NCBI GenBank assembly: GCA_029255105.1
Contig: JAQWWH010000031.1
Span: 26,716-90,715, forward strand
Direction of reading: 5' to 3'
Length of the DNA: 64,000 nucleotides
Source: Flavimaricola sp.
GTDB taxonomy: Bacteria > Pseudomonadota > Alphaproteobacteria > Rhodobacterales > Rhodobacteraceae
Shown: positions 19,074 to 28,480 of the stretch, piece after piece
Numbering within the stretch: position 1 is the first letter of the stretch
How the letters are laid out: each line of letters begins with the position of its first letter
The notes under the pieces: model-generated
What the model saw: only the letters and a program-made list of their open reading frames with translations
Told to the model about the DNA's origin: nothing
Databases searched by the model: none
Made by a program: the position numbers and the translations under genes

Positions 19074-20168
19074 TCATTCCGCCGCCTCCTGCATCGCAGC
19101 AAAAGCCGCACCCGCCTCGCGGCGCAGTTTGCGAACCAGTTCCAGCTCGGACTGAAAGTCGACGTAATGGGGCAGCTTGATATGCTCCAGAAATCCCGTC
19201 GCCTGGATGTTGTCGCAGTGATACAGCACAAAGGCCTCGTCCTGTGCGGGCGCGCCCTCGTCGTCCTCGCCCAGTTCCTTCCAGCGCAGCGCCCGGTCGA
19301 CCAGCGCCATTGAAATCGCCTTGCGCTCGGTTTGGCCAAACACCAGACCGTAGCCCCGGGTGAACTGGGGCGGCTCGGTCTTGGATCCCTTGAACTGGTT
19401 GACGGTCTCGCATTCGGTGACGATCACTTCGCCGATCTCGATGGCAAAGCCCAACTCGGGTATCTCCATCTCGACCGCAACTGCGCCGATCCGCAACTCA
19501 CCCACGAAGGCGTGGTTGCGGGCGTAGCCGCGCTGGGTCGAATAGGCCATGCCAAGGACAAAGCCTTCGTCACCGCGCGTCAGGGATTGCAGGCGCAGGG
19601 CCCGGTCGGCGGGCAGTTCCATCGGCTCGCGCGTCAGATCGGGCGGGATGCGATCCTCGGGCACGGCCTCTTCGATCAGACCTTCGCGGTTCAGAAAGCT
19701 TGTCACATGCGGCACGTCGCCCGCCGGTGCCTCGGCAACGGGGGCTGGGGGCACCTGCCCTTCTGCCGCCAGCTTGAAGTCCAGCAAGCGGTGCGTGTAG
19801 TCGAAGGTCGGCCCAAGCACCTGCCCGCCCGGCAGATCCTTGAAGGTCGCCGAGATACGGCGGTCGCAGGCCATATGCGCCGTCTCGATGGGCAAGCTCG
19901 ACCCGAACCGGGGAAGGGTCGTGCGATAGGCCCGGATCAGAAAGATCGCCTCGATCAGATCGCCGCGCGCCTGTTTGATCGCCAAAGCAGCCAGATCCGG
20001 GTCAAAAAGCGACCCTTCAGCCATCACCCGGTTCACCGCGAGGCCAAGCTGCTCGCGGATCTGAGGCACGGTCAATTCGGCCACGCCGGTATCACCGCGC
20101 CGCTCTTCGGCCAGCCAGGCATGGGCGTTGTCGATCGCCCGCTCGCCACCCTTTACAGCCACATACAT
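19074..20168 (-). CDS. phnI: carbon-phosphorus lyase complex subunit PhnI
   Basis: MYVAVKGGERAIDNAHAWLAEERRGD...; TSFLNREGLIEE; in the phn cluster. Confidence 0.96.
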   Translation of the reverse strand: MYVAVKGGERAIDNAHAWLAEERRGDTGVAELTVPQIREQLGLAVNRVMAEGSLFDPDLAALAIKQARGDLIEAIFLIRAYRTTLPRFGSSLPIETAHMACDRRISATFKDLPGGQVLGPTFDYTHRLLDFKLAAEGQVPPAPVAEAPAGDVPHVTSFLNREGLIEEAVPEDRIPPDLTREPMELPADRALRLQSLTRGDEGFVLGMAYSTQRGYARNHAFVGELRIGAVAVEMEIPELGFAIEIGEVIVTECETVNQFKGSKTEPPQFTRGYGLVFGQTERKAISMALVDRALRWKELGEDDEGAPAQDEAFVLYHCDNIQATGFLEHIKLPHYVDFQSELELVRKLRREAGAAFAAMQEAAE

Positions 20169-20749
20169 CAGACAGCCTCCGCCACAGTGACCCGGGTCGA
20201 GCGTGGCAATGCGGCCACCTGCGATCCATGGGTGAACAGGAAATCAAGCCCAAGTGGGAACATCCGGGCATTGGCCTGAAACGGCGCAATGTCGGGCAGG
20301 TTCAGCCCAGCCTCTGATGCGATCCCCGGCCCGGTCAACCGTGCGCCCGCGGCGGCAAGGCCCGCCATCTCGACGATCAGGGTTGCGGACCGGTCGGGAT
20401 ACTCGGACGTCCCGAAGGGAAAGGCATCCAGCGACGGCAGTTCCCCCCATGTTCCCACGGCAAACATGCACTCTCCAGCGCCCACCAGCGGCGCACCGGT
20501 GTGAAAGGTCACCCAGTCGCGCACATCCTGACAATCGGCAGCGCCCGCCAGGAACAGCGGGGTTTCGGGATCGCAGAGCGTGAGGATGACAGTCCCCGCC
20601 GCGACCGACAGAGGGGCGGGCGGTTCGGCACCGGTCAGATCCTCGATCCGGCCGGGGCGGGCCATGGCATCCATTATCGCCCGAAAGGCCATTGCAGATT
20701 GGCGCGGCGGGTCGTTCAGTCCGCCTTGAAGGGCTGTTGCCTGCATCAA
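20168..20749 (-). CDS. phnH: phosphonate C-P lyase system protein PhnH
   Basis: FRAIMDAMARPGRIEDL...; between phnG and phnI. Confidence 0.93.
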   Translation of the reverse strand: MMQATALQGGLNDPPRQSAMAFRAIMDAMARPGRIEDLTGAEPPAPLSVAAGTVILTLCDPETPLFLAGAADCQDVRDWVTFHTGAPLVGAGECMFAVGTWGELPSLDAFPFGTSEYPDRSATLIVEMAGLAAAGARLTGPGIASEAGLNLPDIAPFQANARMFPLGLDFLFTHGSQVAALPRSTRVTVAEAV

Positions 20750-21198
20750 TCCTCTCCTCGCACCATCGTAAAGAATTCCACCTTCGTGGCGGCCGCCTTT
20801 TCTGCCCGCGCTTTACGCTTGGCCATGCGGTCTGCCGCGATGGGATCAAGGACAGTCGCGCGCACCTCGCCAGCTCGGGCGGTCTGCATAAGGGCATCGA
20901 CAAGGGCGGCGGCCTCTGCATCGACAAGACTGCGCCCCTGGACATAGCCGTGCCCGACCTCGCCACCTGCCAGACGGATCGAACAACGGCTGACCGTCAC
21001 CTCGCCAAGGTTGAACGGCGCGCCCGTGGCCCCGGCCCGACCCCGGACCATCACGCTGCCCACCTCGGCAGGGCGCAGCACGACGTGATCCGGGCGCTCT
21101 CCCAGGGCCGCCAGCAAAGCACTGACCCGCCCCGCAGGCGCTGAGGCCAGGGTTCCCATCCAGGCCTTGCGCTCGGTGTTTTCCGCTGTCGCCGTCAT
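20746..21198 (-). CDS. phnG: phosphonate C-P lyase system protein PhnG
   Basis: RKAWMGTLASAPAGRVSALLAAL...VMVRGRAGATGAPFNLGEVTVSRCSIRLAGGEVGHGYVQGRS. Confidence 0.93.
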   Translation of the reverse strand: MTATAENTERKAWMGTLASAPAGRVSALLAALGERPDHVVLRPAEVGSVMVRGRAGATGAPFNLGEVTVSRCSIRLAGGEVGHGYVQGRSLVDAEAAALVDALMQTARAGEVRATVLDPIAADRMAKRKARAEKAAATKVEFFTMVRGED

Positions 21199-21272
21199 AC
21201 TAGACAACTCCGCCCATTAGTATACAACTAGACTAATCCTAACGGAAAGCCGCCCCCGGGGGAACAAGAGAA

Positions 21273-22010
21273 TTGCAAAGTTTTTATGACGACACCCCCA
21301 GGACCCCGCTTTGGCAGGCCATCGGCGACGAGGTGCGCGGTGATATCGCAGCAGGCCGCTACAAGCCGGGCGACAAGCTGCCGACCGAGGCCGCATTGGC
21401 CAGCCGGTTCGGGGTCAACCGGCACACCGTCCGCCACGCGCTTGCCGCCCTTGTCGATGAAGGGTTGGTCCATACCCGTCGCGGGGCCGGGGCCTTTGTC
21501 ACGACACGTCCCGTGGACTACCCGCTTGGACGCCGGGTCCGTTTTCACCAGAATCTCGTTGCAGCGGGACAAACGCCAGACAGACAGGTGACCGGACTGG
21601 AGGGGCGTAGCGCTGATGAGACAGAGGCACGGATGCTTGAACTGGCGCCGGGCGGAAAGGTCTATTGCTATGACGGGCTTTCGCTTGCGGATGGGCAACC
21701 CGTCGCCCTGTTCCGGTCGGTCTTTCCGGCGGCCCGGTTTCCCGGCCTTCTTGATATTCTGCGCAAGGAGCGCAGCGTGACGCGGTCGCTGGCCCTGTGC
21801 GGCGTCCCTGATTACACCCGCCGGTCAACCCGGCTGACCGCACGACTGGCCAGTGCGACCCAGGCCCTGAACCTGCGCATTCGCGAAGGTGCGCCCATCC
21901 TGATGTCGAGCAGCCTGAACATCGACCCCGATGGACGCCCCGTCGAGTTCGGATTGACCTGGTTTGCGGGCGAAAAAGTCGCGCTGACACTTTCGGAAAA
22001 AGATTTTTAG
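21273..22010 (+). CDS. phnF: GntR-family phosphonate regulator PhnF
   Basis: PLWQAIGDEVRGDIAAGRYKPGDKLPTEAALASRFGVNRHTVRHALAALVDEGLV + UTRA domain; divergent from phnG. Confidence 0.92.
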   Translation: MQSFYDDTPRTPLWQAIGDEVRGDIAAGRYKPGDKLPTEAALASRFGVNRHTVRHALAALVDEGLVHTRRGAGAFVTTRPVDYPLGRRVRFHQNLVAAGQTPDRQVTGLEGRSADETEARMLELAPGGKVYCYDGLSLADGQPVALFRSVFPAARFPGLLDILRKERSVTRSLALCGVPDYTRRSTRLTARLASATQALNLRIREGAPILMSSSLNIDPDGRPVEFGLTWFAGEKVALTLSEKDF

Positions 22011-22090
22011 GCCTTTGCCGCTTTGTCACATAACCGAGATATCCACAGGCTAGGCGCGGCAAACGCTCGTGCTTCTTGAGGTAGATCGGT

Positions 22091-23287
22091 ATGCAGGACA
22101 GGCTTCCCCCTCTTCGCCTGACAGGCGCAATGACCCTGCGCGACGGGGTCATGCAACAGCGCACCGTGGCGATCGCCAACGGGCGCATAGCGGCGGGTCC
22201 GTTTCCCGCGATTGACCTGACGGGCTACTATGTACTGCCTGGGATCATCGACCTGCATGGCGACGCCTTCGAACGGCACATCGCCCCCCGCCCGACGGCC
22301 CCCTTTCCCGCGTTGACCGGTTTGCGTGGCGCTGACCGCGATGCCGCTGCCAATGGCGTGACCACCGCCTGGCTGGCCCAAAGCTGGTCATGGGAAGGCG
22401 GCATGCGAAGCCCCGAGTTTGCCGAAGTACTGATGAAGACCCTTGACGACTACCGGTCCGAGGCGATGACGGACCTGCGTATTCAGATCCGCTATGAAAC
22501 CCACGAACATGGCAGCGCCGACCGTCTGCTGGCAGCTGTTCGACGCCATGCCATCGACTATGTCATCTTCAACAACCACCTCGACGAGGCGGTCAAGATG
22601 GCCACGCTTAACCCTGCAAACCTGTCGGATTGGGCAAGCAAGAGCGGTCGCACCTCGGCCGAATTGCTGGAGGTGGTGACAAAGGCCAAACAGCTTTCGA
22701 AAGAGGTACCGCGCAGGCTCGCCGGTTTGGCGGATGCCTTTGACGTGCTGGGCGTTCGCTATGGATCCCACGACGATCCAGAGGCTGAAACCCGCGAGTT
22801 CTACTCCATGATCGGGGCCAAGATCTGCGAATTCCCCTTGACCCAAGAGGCCGCAGCGGTGGCCCGCGCCGTCGGCGATCCGGTCCTGATGGGTGCGCCG
22901 AATGTGGTCCGGGGTGGCAGTCAGTCTGGCAATATCGCAGCCATCGGCCTGATCCGGCGCGGTCTTTGTGATGCGCTTGTGTCGGACTACTTTTATCCTG
23001 CCCTGTCACAGGCCGCCTTCCGCCTCGTGGACGACGGCGTTCTGGACCTGCCCGCCGCATGGGCGCTGATCTCGCGCAATCCGGCGCGGATCATGGGGTT
23101 GCCGGACCGCGGCGTGATCGAGTTGAACAGGCGCGCTGATCTTACCATCGTCAACCAGCAGACCAAGGTTGTCGAAGGCACGATCAGCAATGGCCGCCTG
23201 ACCTGTCTTGGCGGCGCGGCAGCGGCCCGTTTCATGGGCCGGTCCGCGGTGGCAGAGCGGATGGCAGAGCAGGTCGCGGCCGAGTAA
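22091..23287 (+). CDS. PhnM-like amidohydrolase (second PhnM paralogue)
   Basis: YYVLPGIIDLHGDAFERHIAPRPTAPFPALTGLRGADRDAAANGVTTAWLAQ; VLMGAPNVVRGGSQSGN matches PhnM PNLIRGGSHSGN. Confidence 0.87.
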   Translation: MQDRLPPLRLTGAMTLRDGVMQQRTVAIANGRIAAGPFPAIDLTGYYVLPGIIDLHGDAFERHIAPRPTAPFPALTGLRGADRDAAANGVTTAWLAQSWSWEGGMRSPEFAEVLMKTLDDYRSEAMTDLRIQIRYETHEHGSADRLLAAVRRHAIDYVIFNNHLDEAVKMATLNPANLSDWASKSGRTSAELLEVVTKAKQLSKEVPRRLAGLADAFDVLGVRYGSHDDPEAETREFYSMIGAKICEFPLTQEAAAVARAVGDPVLMGAPNVVRGGSQSGNIAAIGLIRRGLCDALVSDYFYPALSQAAFRLVDDGVLDLPAAWALISRNPARIMGLPDRGVIELNRRADLTIVNQQTKVVEGTISNGRLTCLGGAAAARFMGRSAVAERMAEQVAAE

Positions 23288-23307
23288 CCGGCCGCAGCCA
23301 ACCCAAC

Positions 23308-23925
23308 TTAACCCTCGTACTTTTCCAGGAATGCAAGCGCTGGCAGGGTCCGGAAATCGGCAAGTGTTTCGCGCAGCCTGTCGTGGTCCCAATCCCACCA
23401 GCCCAGCGCGATGATCCGGTCGGCCACATCGGCGGGCTGCCGGTCCCGCAGCTTTACCGCCGGAATGCCTGCCACGATTGTATAGGGGGCCACATCCCGG
23501 GTCACGATGGCGCCCGATGCGACGACCGCCCCGTCCCCGATTGTCACCTCTGGCTTGATCTGGGCGCCGTGGCCGATCCAGGTATCATGCCCGATCCGGG
23601 CGCGGCGCGCCTTGCGATGAGCAAAGAAGGCCGGGTCGTTCTCGGCGTCATCCCAATAGTCGGCCGACCGATACAGAAAGTGGTGCAGCGCAACGGTCTC
23701 AAGCGGATGGTCCGTCGCTCCGATCCGGACGCAGGAGGCGATATTGGCAAACTTTCCGATGCTCGCATTCGCGATATCGGTCTGCCGGTCGCAATAGGCG
23801 TAGTCGTCAAAGGTCGAATAGGCGATCCGGCTTCCCCGCCCGATTTCGACGTAGCGGCCAAAAGTGACCTCGGTCAGGTCGCAATCGGGGTGAACGACCG
23901 GCTCGTCAGGCGAAAGTCGCGCCAA
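23308..23925 (-). CDS. left-handed beta-helix acetyltransferase associated with phosphonate metabolism
   Basis: Hexapeptide repeats; IGHDTWIGHGAQIKPEVTIGDGAVVASGAIVTRDVAPYTIVAGIPAVKLRDR; next to phnE. Confidence 0.85.
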   Translation of the reverse strand: MARLSPDEPVVHPDCDLTEVTFGRYVEIGRGSRIAYSTFDDYAYCDRQTDIANASIGKFANIASCVRIGATDHPLETVALHHFLYRSADYWDDAENDPAFFAHRKARRARIGHDTWIGHGAQIKPEVTIGDGAVVASGAIVTRDVAPYTIVAGIPAVKLRDRQPADVADRIIALGWWDWDHDRLRETLADFRTLPALAFLEKYEG

Positions 23926-23926
23926 T

Positions 23927-25246
23927 TCAGTTCCCCTTGCCCTTGATCAACCGGCTGCGCAGCCATCCCGACAGGGTGTCCATCAGCATCACCATGAGAA
24001 CCACAAGAGTGATGTAGTAGGCAACCTCTTCCCAGTCCTTCTGGGTCTGCATGGCCTGTGTCAAAAGCAGGCCAATGCCACCGCCCGTGATCGCCCCGAT
24101 AATCGTGGCGCTACGGGTGTTGGATTCAAAGAAGTAGAGGATCTGACTTAGCAGGACCGGCGTCACCTGCGGGATGACCCCGAAGCGGTAGCGCTGCAGG
24201 ACAGAGGCCCCGGTCGACTGAATCCCTTCGATCTGCTTGTCGTCAACGTTTTCGAGGGCCTCAGAGAAGATCTTGCCAAAGCTGCCCGTGTCGGTGACCA
24301 GAATGGCCAGCGCACCGGTCAGCGGGCCCGGACCAAAGGCCCGGCTGAGCACAATGGTCCAGATCAGCGCATCGACGCCGCGGACAAAGTCGAACACCCG
24401 GCGCACAGCAAAGCGCACGGCGACAAGGGGGGCAAAGTTGCGCGCCGCCAGAAACGCCAGGGGCAGCGCGATGATCGCACCGCCAAAGGTGCCCAGAAAG
24501 GCCATCAGGATCGTCTCGCTGATCGCCCAGGCCACATCGGCATGGCGCCACATTGAATTGCGCCAGAAATCCTCCCACATCCCGCTCAGGTTCGACCGCT
24601 CGGGGTCAAGCTGCGGGCCGGTCAGAAGGCTGACAAAGCCATGATCGTGGTACGGGCTGTCCAGGGTGAACCAGAACAGCTCCCACCCCGGGAAATAGCG
24701 AAACACTTCGGTCTTGGATCGGGTCATGGTCAGGCGACCCGCGTCCGTCGTGATCGCCACACGGGTGCCAGAGGCATTGATCCATTCGGGCGGGGTGTCG
24801 CCCAGATTGCTTTGGATCCGGCCATCGACCAGTCGTGCCTCGAACGTGCCGTATCCGGGGATGACATAGCTGACGCCGTTGTCGGGCAGAAAGGTGATGA
24901 TGTGCCCGTCTTCAAGGTCGATCACCAGCGCTTCGCCAGCGTCGGACACCCATTCAGGCCGCGTGCCATCGGGGTAAGTGCCCTTGCGCTCTCCCTCGAT
25001 GGCGTAGGCCAGTTCACCCGACCGGTTGTCGCGGGTGACGTGTGTCTTGTAGCTCCAACTGTCAGAGGCAAGCGTGACGGCGTTGTCCATCCGCGCCCGT
25101 TCGGCCAGCCCAAGAATGTCGAAGGAAAAGAAGATGTAGGTAAAATAGATGAGGATGGTCGCAGGCACCGCAAGGCTGACCAGCCGCTTGCGCCGCAAAA
25201 ACCGGAAGGCGCTTTCGCGCAGGGGCCCGAGGTCGGTGGTGGTCAT
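23927..25246 (-). CDS. phnE: phosphonate ABC transporter permease PhnE (long form)
   Basis: TM domain with DALIWTIVLSRAFGPGPLTGALAILVTDTGSFGKIFSEALENVDDKQIEGIQSTGAS; long periplasmic insertion. Confidence 0.92.
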   Translation of the reverse strand: MTTTDLGPLRESAFRFLRRKRLVSLAVPATILIYFTYIFFSFDILGLAERARMDNAVTLASDSWSYKTHVTRDNRSGELAYAIEGERKGTYPDGTRPEWVSDAGEALVIDLEDGHIITFLPDNGVSYVIPGYGTFEARLVDGRIQSNLGDTPPEWINASGTRVAITTDAGRLTMTRSKTEVFRYFPGWELFWFTLDSPYHDHGFVSLLTGPQLDPERSNLSGMWEDFWRNSMWRHADVAWAISETILMAFLGTFGGAIIALPLAFLAARNFAPLVAVRFAVRRVFDFVRGVDALIWTIVLSRAFGPGPLTGALAILVTDTGSFGKIFSEALENVDDKQIEGIQSTGASVLQRYRFGVIPQVTPVLLSQILYFFESNTRSATIIGAITGGGIGLLLTQAMQTQKDWEEVAYYITLVVLMVMLMDTLSGWLRSRLIKGKGN

Positions 25247-26115
25247 GCCTGATCCCCTTTTGTCAGTCTGTTGCGATAGTGGCTGGAAATCTGGTCAAAG
25301 AGGACGATCGTCCCGAACAGCATCAGAAAGATGGCGGCGGCCTCGTCAAACCGGCCCTGGCCCCAGGTCATGGCGTTCTTCAGCTCGTAGCCGATGCCAC
25401 CCGCCCCCACAAAGCCAAGGATCGCCGAGGCACGAATGTTGATCTCGAACCGAAGGAGGGCATAGCTGAGGTAGTTCGGTGCAACCTGCGGCATCACCCC
25501 CAAGAGCATGCGTTGGGCCCAGTTGACCCCGACGGATTCGAGGCCTTCGACAGGCTTGAGGTCGGCGTTTTCGGCCACTTCGGAAAAAAGCTTGCCCAGC
25601 GCACCGGCGGTATGGAACGCGATGGCAATCATCGCAGGGACCGGGCCACCGCCCAGAATAAAAATCAGGACAAGCGCAATGACAATCTCGGGCACTGCCC
25701 GCATCACATCCATGATGCGGCGGAAGAGAGGGGTCAGGCGGGGCCAATAGGCCAACCCGCGGGTCGACAGGAGTGACAGGATGATACCGGCCACCGCCCC
25801 GACCAGTGTCGATACGGCTGCGATATTGATCGTCTCAAGCAGCGCACCAAAGTAGGTGACCATATGGCCGGACAACTGGCCCCGCTTTTCCCAAGCCTCG
25901 GAAATCACGCCTTCAGGAAAATCGCCAAGCTGGCCAAGTCCATTCCAGAACCCACCCGCGTTCCGTTCGTCCGCGATGTTGAAACCGCCGACCATCAGCA
26001 GGATGAAGATGAGAACCGTGATGCCGCCATACAGCCTGCGGCGCTGCACGAGCGCTGCATAGGAGCGGCGCGTGTCATTCAGGCTGATGCCCCCGGAAAG
26101 GGTCTGGTCGGTCAT
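25243..26115 (-). CDS. phnE: phosphonate ABC transporter permease PhnE
   Basis: VMRAVPEIVIALVLIFILGGGPVPAMIAIAFHTAGALGKLFSEVAENADLKPVEGLESVGVNW. Confidence 0.93.
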   Translation of the reverse strand: MTDQTLSGGISLNDTRRSYAALVQRRRLYGGITVLIFILLMVGGFNIADERNAGGFWNGLGQLGDFPEGVISEAWEKRGQLSGHMVTYFGALLETINIAAVSTLVGAVAGIILSLLSTRGLAYWPRLTPLFRRIMDVMRAVPEIVIALVLIFILGGGPVPAMIAIAFHTAGALGKLFSEVAENADLKPVEGLESVGVNWAQRMLLGVMPQVAPNYLSYALLRFEINIRASAILGFVGAGGIGYELKNAMTWGQGRFDEAAAIFLMLFGTIVLFDQISSHYRNRLTKGDQA

Positions 26116-26182
26116 GCTATGGTCCCCGATACGAAAACGCGGGCCCCGGCCTGGCCGGGACCCGCGAACTTATGGTGTTGGC

Positions 26183-27088
26183 TTAGTTGGACTGAGCCTG
26201 ACGAACAGCGATGATGCTTTCGTAGTAGGAGTGGTCGATCGGAACGAAGCCGGAGGTCTCGCCCGAGGCCACGCCGTAGGCGCAATTGGGGTCGTTTGCG
26301 TGCAGGTCTGCGACCAGCTGGGTCATGGTGGCGCGAACGTCCTCGGGCAGGCTGTTGCGCAGAACAACGGGGCCTTCGGGGATCGGCTTGGAGATCCAGA
26401 TCTGGACAAGGTCGTTCATGTCGACAAGGCCGGCATCCACAGCGCGACGCAGGGCGCCCGAGTTGTAGCCGTCTTCCCAATCGCCCTGAGCGTCGGCCCA
26501 GGTCACGCCGGCGTCGATGTCGCCGTTGTTGACCGCAACGATCGTCTGCTCGTGGCCACCGGTGAAGAGAACCTCACCAAAGTACTCGCCCGACGCCATC
26601 GAGTACCCCTCGGCAGGAATCTCGACCGACGGGATCAGGTAACCGGAGGTGGAGTTGGGGTCGCCAAAGCCAAACTCCTTACCAGCCAGATCGGCGAGCG
26701 AAGTGATAGCGCTGTCGGCGCGCGCGATGCCGATGGAATGGTAGGTGTAAGAACCATCGAGGTTCGCCTTGACCAGTACGGGGCTGACCGCCTCCGGATC
26801 TTCGAGGTAGACGGCGGCGTAGCCGGAGGCACCGAGCCATGCCATGTCGATGGTTCCGCCAAGAAGCCCCTGAAGAACACCGTTGTAGTCGGCGGGGGCG
26901 AACAGCTTGACGGGAACGCCAAGCGCTTCTTCAGCGTAGACGCGCAGGCACTCGTTGCTGTTCAGACGGTCCTGGGCGTTTTCGCCACCTAGAAGGCCGA
27001 TGCGGAATTCGGTGATCGCATGGCCTTCGGCCGAGGCGACAGAGGCGAGGGCCGTGGTGGCCAGCGCGAGGGCGATGATCTTTTTCAT
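26183..27088 (-). CDS. phnD: phosphonate ABC transporter substrate-binding protein PhnD
   Basis: Signal peptide MKKIIALALATTALASVASAEG; FRIGLLGGENAQDRLNSNECLRVYAEEALGVPVKLFAPADYNGVLQGLLGGTIDMAWLGASGYAAVY. Confidence 0.95.
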   Translation of the reverse strand: MKKIIALALATTALASVASAEGHAITEFRIGLLGGENAQDRLNSNECLRVYAEEALGVPVKLFAPADYNGVLQGLLGGTIDMAWLGASGYAAVYLEDPEAVSPVLVKANLDGSYTYHSIGIARADSAITSLADLAGKEFGFGDPNSTSGYLIPSVEIPAEGYSMASGEYFGEVLFTGGHEQTIVAVNNGDIDAGVTWADAQGDWEDGYNSGALRRAVDAGLVDMNDLVQIWISKPIPEGPVVLRNSLPEDVRATMTQLVADLHANDPNCAYGVASGETSGFVPIDHSYYESIIAVRQAQSN

Positions 27089-27152
27089 AGTCTTTCTCCG
27101 GTTGGGTGGGTCCGCCTGGATGTCCAGGCGGGGTCGTGAAAGGGAAACGGGG

Positions 27153-27959
27153 TCAGTTCGCAGCGACGCGGGGGCGTTCGATTGCGTCGATCTGGGTCGA
27201 GGTGGCCTCTTCCGAGAAGTCGGCACCCGCACCGTAGATATCGCGGGCAACGCCGGTGGTGAGTTGGGCGGGCGTGCCGTCAAACACCATCCGCCCGCCG
27301 CGCATCCCGATGACCCGGTCGCAATACCGGCGGGCCGTATCGAGGGTGTGCAGGTTGGCAATCACCGTGCGCCCGTCTTCTTCGTGAATGCGGCGCAAGG
27401 CATCCATGACGATCTGGGCGTTCATTGGGTCAAGGCTGGCGATGGGTTCATCGGCGAGGATAATCTTGGGGTCCTGCATGAGGGCCCGCGCGATGGCGAC
27501 CCGCTGCTGTTGCCCGCCCGACAGGGCCTCCGCCCGCTTTTCTGCCTGCTCGGCAATGCCAAGGCGGTCGAGAATGTCGATGGCCCGGTCAATGTCGGAC
27601 TGGGGATAGAGGTTGAACATTGTCGCAAGGGTAGAGCGGCGGTTCAACGTGCCATGCAGGACGTTCGAGACGACATCCATTCGGGGCACAAGGTTGAACT
27701 GCTGAAAAATCATGGCGCATTCAGACTGCCAATGACGCTTGTCCGCCCCACGCAGGGACGTGATGTCGCGCCCCTCGAACTCGACTGTGCCCGATGTCGC
27801 ATCGGCCAGCCGATTAAGCATCCGAAGCATGGTGGATTTACCGGCCCCAGAGCGACCGATCACACCGATCATGGCTGGTTTGCTGACCTCGAACCCGACG
27901 CGATCAACGGCTGTCTTGCTGCCAAATACCTTGGTCAGCTCTGTCACTTTCAGCATCAA
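27153..27959 (-). CDS. phnC: phosphonate ABC transporter ATP-binding protein PhnC
   Basis: [70 protein letters not shown]. Confidence 0.94.
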   Translation of the reverse strand: MMLKVTELTKVFGSKTAVDRVGFEVSKPAMIGVIGRSGAGKSTMLRMLNRLADATSGTVEFEGRDITSLRGADKRHWQSECAMIFQQFNLVPRMDVVSNVLHGTLNRRSTLATMFNLYPQSDIDRAIDILDRLGIAEQAEKRAEALSGGQQQRVAIARALMQDPKIILADEPIASLDPMNAQIVMDALRRIHEEDGRTVIANLHTLDTARRYCDRVIGMRGGRMVFDGTPAQLTTGVARDIYGAGADFSEEATSTQIDAIERPRVAAN

Positions 27960-28005
27960 GTCATCCCCACTTGGTTGCAGGGGGGATAGGCGGGACTGGA
28001 AACTG

Positions 28006-28038
28006 AAATGTATCAGCTGAGTGAATTTTTAATGACAC
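28006..28038 (-). promoter_or_regulatory. PHO-box-like repeats upstream of phnC
   Basis: Minus strand gTGTCATTAAA|aaTTCACTCAG|CTGaTACATTT: 11-nt units, the first and third resembling the PHO box consensus (CTGTCATAAAT/CTGTCACATTT). Confidence 0.4.
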
Positions 28039-28134
28039 CGCACCCTTTGCAGTAGGTTTTGGAATAGGACTCGGGCCCCGGTACGGTCCTAGACTGAGCG
28101 TCGAATCGGTCATCACGCCTGGGGGGCAGTTCTG

Positions 28135-28350
28135 ATGCTGACAACGACGACACATGACACAGGCCTTGCCCATAAGGTCGCCGCACTTTCCACCGAAGAG
28201 GCGCAGGTCTTCCTGCGTACCGAATTGGCCGAACGCAGGCTGCACAGCGTGGTCCGGGTACTGAACTCTGATGTCCTGTCGAGTGACCCATCCAGACGCA
28301 CGACAGCCCTGGCCGCCCTTGCCAAAATCGGTTTTTCGGGCAACGCCTGA
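28135..28350 (+). CDS. small hypothetical protein (71 aa)
   Basis: MLTTTTHDTGLAHKVAALSTEEAQVFLRTELAERRLHSVVRVLNSDVLSSDPSRRTTALAALAKIGFSGNA; alone in the divergent region, plausible helical composition. Confidence 0.55.
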   Translation: MLTTTTHDTGLAHKVAALSTEEAQVFLRTELAERRLHSVVRVLNSDVLSSDPSRRTTALAALAKIGFSGNA

Positions 28351-28480
28351 CGATCTGCTGCCGACATGGCCGCCCGAAATGCGATCTGAAACTGCGGGCT
28401 GTGCTTTCGGGTCGCCCCGGGTGTCACTCAACCGTTAAGTTTTGCTGCGATTGGAGCAGGACAAATTTCGGAGCGCACCC

